From: JARLFX01 sp036404255
GTDB taxonomy: Bacteria > Acidobacteriota > Terriglobia > Terriglobales > Acidobacteriaceae
Direction: 5' to 3'
Length of the DNA stretch: 12,408 nt
NCBI GenBank assembly: GCA_036404255.1
Contig: DASWOP010000066.1
Span: 1-12,408 of the forward strand
The translations under genes were made by a program, and so were the position numbers. Under the pieces are notes generated by a model. The model made no database searches. It was not told the DNA's origin and worked only from the letters and a program-made list of their open reading frames with translations. This document shows, piece after piece, positions 7,509 to 12,408 of the stretch; position 1 is the stretch's first letter, and each line of letters opens with the position of its first letter.

Positions 7509-9215
7509 CTACTGCTCCGGCGTTGCCTCTGCCCCCGCCGGCCCGCGATACTCGCTGGTCAACTCCGCCAGGTCGATCTCGCTCACAAACCCGCGCAACT
7601 CGCCCAGCAGCATGGTCCGTGCCGCTTCCCTCGGCATGGCCACATCCGTCGTCTCCGCCCGCAGCAATACCGGCAGAGGCTTCGATTCCTGCTGCAATAA
7701 GGCCCCCGCATGCGGCAGGCTGAAGATAATCCCGAAGTGCGAGCGCACCACCGTGTACTGGCCGCACCCGGCCAGCGTGCATTGCGTGCTCGCCTCGACA
7801 AACTGGCTCACGCCGTCGTTGTACATCGACGCGCTGAACGACTCCTCAGCGTGCCCGGCCGATGGCAGGTTGACCGTTCCCTGCCAGATCGCATCCTCAC
7901 CCCGAGCCACATGGCACAGCGTCGTGTCATGCGCGCCCATCACTGGCGAAATCCCAAGCTGGATACGCAGCCCGTTGTCGTTGCGCACATACTCCGCCCA
8001 CTCGTAGATGATCACCCCGGTCGAGAGCTGTTCCTTCCACGTGCGCGCAAGCGTGTACGCCCCCATCTGCTGCGCAAAATGCCCGGTGAAAGCCGCCGGC
8101 TGATGATGCTCCGCCCCGCTGATACCCCGTACGATCTTTGTCGTGGCCGGCACCGCATACGCCACCGATCCCAACACCACGACCACCGCCAGTGCTGCCA
8201 GCCGCGGATAATAGGTTCGCTGTGCCCCTGCATCCTCCGCCGCCGCCTGCGCCTGCGCTTCGGAATCGTCCGCAGGCTCCTGCTCCGTCAGTCCGCGCTT
8301 ATGGCCTGCCTTGCGAATCACAATCACCAGCAGCGCCGCCGCCAAGGTAAACAGGCATGCCCCGATAATGTAGTCCCCACCCGTCGCCTTGTCCTGCATC
8401 CACACGATCTTCAGGGCCACCAGGTAATACAGCACCAGCACGCACAGCCGCAGAAAATTGAACACATAGCCCAGCAGAATGGCTCCCGCCACCAGCAGCG
8501 CCCATACCCGCAGACGGAAGCGGTAGATATACCCCGCCACTAGCGCGATGTACCCCATCGTCGTGGCGCCGCGAATGCCGTTGCACCCCGGAGCGATGAA
8601 CATGCCGAAATCCGGCGTAAACATCAGCCGCAGCTGGTCCGGCGTCAGCGGCTGCCCCAGCGCCATGGCAAACCCGCGGGCTACATGCGCGGAGATGCGC
8701 TGCAGCGGCAGATCGACGAACACATTGAAGATATGCGGAACCGGATCGACGCACAGCAGCAGCAGGATCGGAAACAGCGCCGCTCGATACAGTCTGGTCC
8801 CGCCAAACAACAGAACCACGCCGCTGGCATACGCAAAGATCACCACGCCATGCGGCGGAATATACAGTGACCACGATGCCGAAAGCACCAGCAGCAGCAC
8901 CGCCTGCGAACGCACATGCACGGCAGCGATCGTGACCAGAATAATGACCAGTCCCCACCAGGTGCCACGAATCTCCCATCCGATACGCCGCCACGCGCGC
9001 AACAGCAGCGCCAGGCTGACCAGCGGGATAAACATGCCAAGTGATTTCAGGGGGTCGTACACCCACATCGCCCAGAGATAATCCAGCGTGGGGAAGATCG
9101 CCAGCGTGCCGACCAGGGCTACTACCAGCGCCAGCACAGGCTTAAACGTAAAAAAGCCACTCAACTCCTGGCGCAGAAAAGCTGGAAAATTATCTGCGTC
9201 AGGAGTCGCTGGCAT
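7509..9215 (-). CDS. xrtJ: Exosortase J (exosortase/archaeosortase family transpeptidase) with C-terminal periplasmic domain
   Basis: Inner-membrane cysteine protease/transpeptidase expected to cut a PEP-CTERM-like sorting signal and pass the substrate on for surface attachment. The 568-residue protein has about eight or nine TM helices in residues 28-301. The active-site Cys is Cys211 in APGCNGIRG, with Arg215 beside it, and the conserved second-helix Arg is Arg256 in FNFLRLC. The third family residue, normally a His (Arg in archaeosortase A), is not seen: the segment reads GGDYIIGACLF with Tyr282 where His is expected. A basic and then acidic, Ala/Gln-rich cytoplasmic stretch (301-334) leads to one more TM (337-353) and a soluble domain (355-568) with Cys434, Cys479 and Cys484, which may be EpsI-like. 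Family naming as XrtJ rests on length, this layout, the acidobacterial context and the 62-residue partner gene 38 bp upstream. No clear Shine-Dalgarno precedes the ATG, so it may rely on the upstream gene. Confidence 0.85.
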   Translation of the reverse strand: MPATPDADNFPAFLRQELSGFFTFKPVLALVVALVGTLAIFPTLDYLWAMWVYDPLKSLGMFIPLVSLALLLRAWRRIGWEIRGTWWGLVIILVTIAAVHVRSQAVLLLVLSASWSLYIPPHGVVIFAYASGVVLLFGGTRLYRAALFPILLLLCVDPVPHIFNVFVDLPLQRISAHVARGFAMALGQPLTPDQLRLMFTPDFGMFIAPGCNGIRGATTMGYIALVAGYIYRFRLRVWALLVAGAILLGYVFNFLRLCVLVLYYLVALKIVWMQDKATGGDYIIGACLFTLAAALLVIVIRKAGHKRGLTEQEPADDSEAQAQAAAEDAGAQRTYYPRLAALAVVVVLGSVAYAVPATTKIVRGISGAEHHQPAAFTGHFAQQMGAYTLARTWKEQLSTGVIIYEWAEYVRNDNGLRIQLGISPVMGAHDTTLCHVARGEDAIWQGTVNLPSAGHAEESFSASMYNDGVSQFVEASTQCTLAGCGQYTVVRSHFGIIFSLPHAGALLQQESKPLPVLLRAETTDVAMPREAARTMLLGELRGFVSEIDLAELTSEYRGPAGAEATPEQ

Positions 9216-9253
9216 AATTTTTACTACGAACTCTCGGTTAGAACGGGGTTAGC

Positions 9254-9442
9254 TTAGTCTTTCTTTGACTTGCGCGCATTGAAGCGAGCGCGTGCGGCAA
9301 CTACGAACGCACCGGCAGACCCAACCAGTGCGAGAATCGCCGTTGGTGCCTCAGGCGAATCACCACAACCGGACTGTGCGTGCAGCGGGAGAGCTGCTGC
9401 GAGAAAGAGGGCAGTTCCAACAACGAATAATGACTTCTTCAT
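9254..9442 (-). CDS. XrtJ-associated TM-motif-TM small protein (putative exosortase J substrate)
   Basis: A 62-residue protein made almost only of targeting signals. Residues 1-22 are a signal peptide (MKKS start, hydrophobic core, cleavage near LHA-Q). A short motif follows, GCGDSPEAPT (25-34), then a TM helix (35-50) and a basic cytoplasmic tail (RARFNARKSKKD). PExPT-TM-basic is the layout of an exosortase sorting signal, and the exosortase gene starts 38 bp downstream on the same strand. I recall a family of such proteins, named XrtJ-associated TM-motif-TM, beside exosortase J in Acidobacteria. AGAGG at 9449-9453 lies 6 nt before the ATG. The role is unknown: it could be the dedicated substrate, a released peptide, or a subunit of the exosortase. 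Cys26 is preceded by QSG, which is not a regular lipobox. Confidence 0.8.
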   Translation of the reverse strand: MKKSLFVVGTALFLAAALPLHAQSGCGDSPEAPTAILALVGSAGAFVVAARARFNARKSKKD

Positions 9443-9459
9443 GAGTGGCCTCTGTAAAA

Positions 9460-9488
9460 AATTTATCGAACCGGTAGAGCTCTGTCAA
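9460..9488 (-). promoter_or_regulatory. Sigma-70-like promoter of the exosortase J operon
   Basis: On the minus strand a perfect TTGACA (9488-9483) is followed by TAAATT (9465-9460) after 17 nt, or by GATAAA (9467-9462) after 15 nt; each matches TATAAT at 4 of 6 positions. Transcription would start only a few bases upstream of the AGAGG ribosome binding site, giving a very short leader for the small-protein gene. Confidence 0.5.
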
Positions 9489-9655
9489 ACCTGACCGCAA
9501 AACACTACAGAAATTCACATGGGGTTCAACTGACCCCGTCCATCCTGATAAAGTGGTTTACCCCACCCTCAAAAACCTACCTCACCCTTATACGTCCCAA
9601 ACATGAACCTTGCAACCATCTTTTCGATTTTTCACAATATTCCATACTTTCTGTG

Positions 9656-9687
9656 CTGTTTTGGGAGGTCTCTTGCCCCCAAAACAG
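9656..9687. terminator. Inverted repeat downstream of the aminopeptidase gene, possible terminator
   Basis: Perfect 10-bp arms, CTGTTTTGGG (9656-9665) and CCCAAAACAG (9678-9687), enclose 12 nt. It begins about 25 bp past the aminopeptidase stop codon on the minus strand, where a terminator would be expected, but no T-run follows on that strand. It could instead be an operator or an RNA-stability hairpin. Confidence 0.45.
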
Positions 9688-9711
9688 GGCAAACCAATTT
9701 GACTCTATCGC

Positions 9712-12339
9712 TTACTGCGCCGCATTGTGGTCCAACCACACCTTCAAATTCTGCTCCTGCGCCGTATGGAGTTCGATGCAGCTGTTGATGGTATCAATTG
9801 TCTTTTTCTGCGCCCGTGCCGCTGCGGGCACTGGGTTCGCCGTAAAGAAGCTCTTCACCTCATCACGCTTCTCCGCCGTGCAGAAAGCTCCGGTCGATGA
9901 CACCAGCCCCGCGCCCGATGACGTCGTCAACTGTGCCTTCACCGCCGGCCAGTGCGTGCGGACATACTCCCACGTCTGGTCCTTCGTCTCTGCCCTCCGC
10001 AGCGGCAACGAGATCAGAATCCAGCTGTCCTGGTTCTTCACCGCTCCACTCGTCGCATAGTCCAGCGTACGCGTCAGCAGTTTTGGATCATTGAACCTCG
10101 CCAGGCTGAGCAGCGCCGTCGTCTGCACGTCCGGATTGCTTGCGCTCTTGCTCAGTGCCAGCAGCTTCTCGTACAGCGCTTCGTCGCCATGCGCTGCCGC
10201 CAGTTGGATCGCGCTTCCCGCAATATTCGCATCCACGCTGTTCGGATCGTCCACATACTTGCTCGTCAGCCGCCGCGCCTCCGCCAGCACGCCTGCGTCG
10301 CCTGCCGCACCCAGCACGCCAAAGAGCAGCCCCCGCAGTTGCTGCTGGTCCGCCGTTCCTCCCGCTGGGGGCAGCTTCGCATAGACCGGAGCATACGTCG
10401 CCACAATCCACGCCTTCAGCCTCGCGCTATCCTGCTTGCTAGCAATGCGGTCCTGAACCGCCGAGAGCTTGCTCAGCACAGACTCCTGTACCTGCACCTC
10501 AGACTCATTGCGCAGCCCGGACGTCAGGTCCATGTAGACGCCCACGCTTCCCTGCCCCGAGCGCATCAGCGACCACACATCGCCCACCAGCCCAAGCCGC
10601 TCCGTCGGGCTCAGATTGCTCTCGGCATGGGCAGCAATCGCCTTCTGCTGTTCCTTCGTATAGGCGCTCCGGTAGTAACCCTTTGCATCCGCATTGGCAT
10701 ACAGGAAGGGGGCGTTAGGCACCACAAGCGTCCCACTCGCGCTCGAAACCAGCTCGCAAGAGTCACCCTTCACCGTCTTGAAGCAAACCGGAATGGTCCA
10801 CTTCTGATTGCGGTTGCCTTCAAACGTCGGCGACAGGAAGAAGCGGCTCTGTGCCACCGTGACCGTCTTCTTCGCCGTCTTGCTCTCCGGTCCAAACGTC
10901 AGCAGAGGCACGCCCGGCTGCGTCACAAAGCTCTCCATGATCTTATCGATCGGCTTATGGCTCACCGCGGTCTGCGCGTTCCAGAAGTCCTCCGCCGTCG
11001 CATTGCCATACATGTGCGCCTGCAGATAGTTGTGGACACCCTGGCGGAACGTCTCCTCGCCCACGTAGTGCTCCACCATCCCGATCACCGCGCCAGCCTT
11101 GCCGTACGCAATGCCGTCAAACTCCTCGTTGATCTCCGCCGGCGTATCTGCCTTGGCGCGGATGGTCCGCGTCGTCGCCTGCGAATCCGTATTCAGCGAA
11201 TTGTCCAGGTCCCCGGCCTCATCCTGCTTGTACTTCCACGCCGGATTGAAGTCGTTCGCGGCCTTCGTCTCCATCCACGTCGCAAATCCTTCGTTCAGCC
11301 ACAGGTTGTCCCACCACTGCATCGTCACCATGTCACCGAACCACTGGTGCGCCATCTCATGCGTCACCACCACAGCCACCCGCTTCTTCTGCGGAATGGA
11401 GGCATGCTCCTCGTCCAGCAATAGGTCGGTCTCGCGATAGGTGATGGCACCGAAGTTCTCCATGGCGCCTGCCTCAAAGTCCGGCAGCCCGATCATGTCC
11501 AGCTTCGGCATCGGGTACTTGATCCCGAAATAATTGTTGTAGAAATGCAGCGTATGCTCCGCCGTAGCCAGCGCCAGCTTGCCGTACTGCACCTTGTCCG
11601 GCGTCGCGCATACCCGGATCGGCACGCCGTCCGCCCCGCCGCTGATGCACTTGAAATCTCCCACCAGGAACGCCAGCAGGTACGTCGACATCTTCGGCGT
11701 CGTCGTAAATGTGATCGTGTGCGTGCCCTCGCCCGCTGGAACATCCGTCAGCACCGGGGTATTAGCAATCACGCTGTCACCCGCGTCCACCGTCAGCGAC
11801 AGATCGTATGTCGCCTTCAGCGCCGGCTCATCCCAGCTCGGATAAGCGCGCCGCGCATCCGTCGACTCAAACTGCGTCACCGCATAGTTGCGCGTCGGCG
11901 TCTTCGATAGGTAAAAACCGCGCAGCTTGTCGTTCAGAATGCCCGTGTACTTCAGGTGCAGCACCGCGTGCCCGGCTCGCAGCTTGTCGGGAAACGTAAA
12001 CGTCGCCTGTTCCTTGCTCTCGTCGTAAGCGACGGTGCCCGTCAGCTTCAGCCCGTTGCCGTTCTGGCAACCTTGGCAGGCCTGCTCCACAGTTACTTCC
12101 TGGATCTTGATCTCCAGCGAGTTCAGCGTGATCGTATTCGTCGGCTTCTCGACGCGAATGCCAATGCTCTCCGTGCCCGTAAACGTCGCCGCCTTCAAAT
12201 CCGGCGTCAGCGCCAGCGTGTAATGCTCCGGCACTACCCCATCCGGCAAACGTTGCGCCTGCGCACCAGTACCGCTGATAAATGCTGCCATGGAAAGAAC
12301 TACCAACGCAGAAAGCGAACGGACGCGACGAACCAACAT
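9712..12339 (-). CDS. Secreted M1-family zinc aminopeptidase
   Basis: Zinc metallopeptidase that removes N-terminal residues from peptides. The 875-residue protein has a signal peptide (1-28, core LSALVVLSMAAFI, cleavage near AQA-Q), so it works in the periplasm or outside, unlike cytoplasmic PepN. The N-terminal beta domain (about 32-240) includes a CQGC pair (Cys88, Cys91) likely to form a disulfide. The catalytic domain has the exopeptidase motif GAMENFG (291-297), HEMAH (His327, Glu328, His331) and the third zinc ligand Glu350 in LWLNEGFATW, at the standard 18-residue gap. Tyr412 (AYGKAG) fits the transition-state Tyr. A beta sandwich and an ERAP1-like helical C-terminal domain (about 560-870) follow. 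All catalytic residues are present and length is normal. AGGAG at 12348-12352 lies 8 nt before the ATG. Confidence 0.94.
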   Translation of the reverse strand: MLVRRVRSLSALVVLSMAAFISGTGAQAQRLPDGVVPEHYTLALTPDLKAATFTGTESIGIRVEKPTNTITLNSLEIKIQEVTVEQACQGCQNGNGLKLTGTVAYDESKEQATFTFPDKLRAGHAVLHLKYTGILNDKLRGFYLSKTPTRNYAVTQFESTDARRAYPSWDEPALKATYDLSLTVDAGDSVIANTPVLTDVPAGEGTHTITFTTTPKMSTYLLAFLVGDFKCISGGADGVPIRVCATPDKVQYGKLALATAEHTLHFYNNYFGIKYPMPKLDMIGLPDFEAGAMENFGAITYRETDLLLDEEHASIPQKKRVAVVVTHEMAHQWFGDMVTMQWWDNLWLNEGFATWMETKAANDFNPAWKYKQDEAGDLDNSLNTDSQATTRTIRAKADTPAEINEEFDGIAYGKAGAVIGMVEHYVGEETFRQGVHNYLQAHMYGNATAEDFWNAQTAVSHKPIDKIMESFVTQPGVPLLTFGPESKTAKKTVTVAQSRFFLSPTFEGNRNQKWTIPVCFKTVKGDSCELVSSASGTLVVPNAPFLYANADAKGYYRSAYTKEQQKAIAAHAESNLSPTERLGLVGDVWSLMRSGQGSVGVYMDLTSGLRNESEVQVQESVLSKLSAVQDRIASKQDSARLKAWIVATYAPVYAKLPPAGGTADQQQLRGLLFGVLGAAGDAGVLAEARRLTSKYVDDPNSVDANIAGSAIQLAAAHGDEALYEKLLALSKSASNPDVQTTALLSLARFNDPKLLTRTLDYATSGAVKNQDSWILISLPLRRAETKDQTWEYVRTHWPAVKAQLTTSSGAGLVSSTGAFCTAEKRDEVKSFFTANPVPAAARAQKKTIDTINSCIELHTAQEQNLKVWLDHNAAQ

Positions 12340-12408
12340 GAGTAAAACTCCTAAGAAATATCTCTATATTTAAATGCTACACGTTTCAGCCAGATACTAC
12401 GCCAAATC

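Noticed and set aside
7710..8543. Open frame of 277 codons on the plus strand
   Set aside because: It is antisense to the exosortase gene and rich in Arg and His; no family features.
9443..9711. Sigma-54 (RpoN) promoter upstream of the exosortase operon
   Set aside because: Some exosortase systems use RpoN, but I see no TGGC-N-TTGC pair with proper spacing; the TTGACA promoter explains the start better.
9952..11424. Open frame of 490 codons on the plus strand
   Set aside because: It is antisense to the M1 aminopeptidase and is extremely rich in Arg, His, Leu and Gln, the usual shadow of a high-GC gene.

Overview
The window looks like chromosomal DNA of an Acidobacterium (order Terriglobales: a Granulicella / Terriglobus / Edaphobacter type of genome). 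This is inferred from gene content, not from a database search. It holds an Oar-like TonB-dependent receptor with an N-terminal carboxypeptidase-regulatory domain, an Ig-like/NHL surface lipoprotein of the type abundant in that group, and an exosortase with a tiny partner protein typical of acidobacterial exosortase J loci. GC content is fairly high and codon use looks even across all genes, so I see no sign of recent transfer, no IS, tRNA, rRNA or CRISPR.

Layout, left to right. (1) 1-3357, minus: the receptor, cut off by the left edge (1,119 codons visible). (2) 3358-3717: divergent promoter region. (3) 3718-4785, plus: a secreted pectinesterase (carbohydrate esterase family 8) that probably starts at a TTG codon behind a perfect AGGAGG. 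Receptor and esterase diverge from one control region and may form a small pectin-use locus. (4) 4786-5053: gap between convergent genes, with an imperfect tandem duplication, a candidate dispersed genomic repeat and a perfect 19-bp hairpin terminator. (5) 5054-9442, minus: a three-gene run, in transcription order a 62-residue signal peptide-motif-TM protein (9442-9254), exosortase J (9215-7509), and an Ig-like/NHL lipoprotein (7402-5054). (6) 9712-12339, minus: a secreted M1-family zinc aminopeptidase with its own ribosome binding site.

The most unusual part is the exosortase pair. The 62-residue protein has a sorting-signal architecture (PEAPT motif, one TM helix, basic tail) but almost no mature domain. 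Processing at both ends would release a peptide of about ten residues. The exosortase keeps the catalytic Cys and Arg, seems to lack the usual third residue (His) and carries a periplasmic C-terminal domain of about 200 residues. The first two genes share a good sigma-70-like promoter and sit 38 bp apart. The lipoprotein downstream has no sorting signal and may be co-transcribed only by position.
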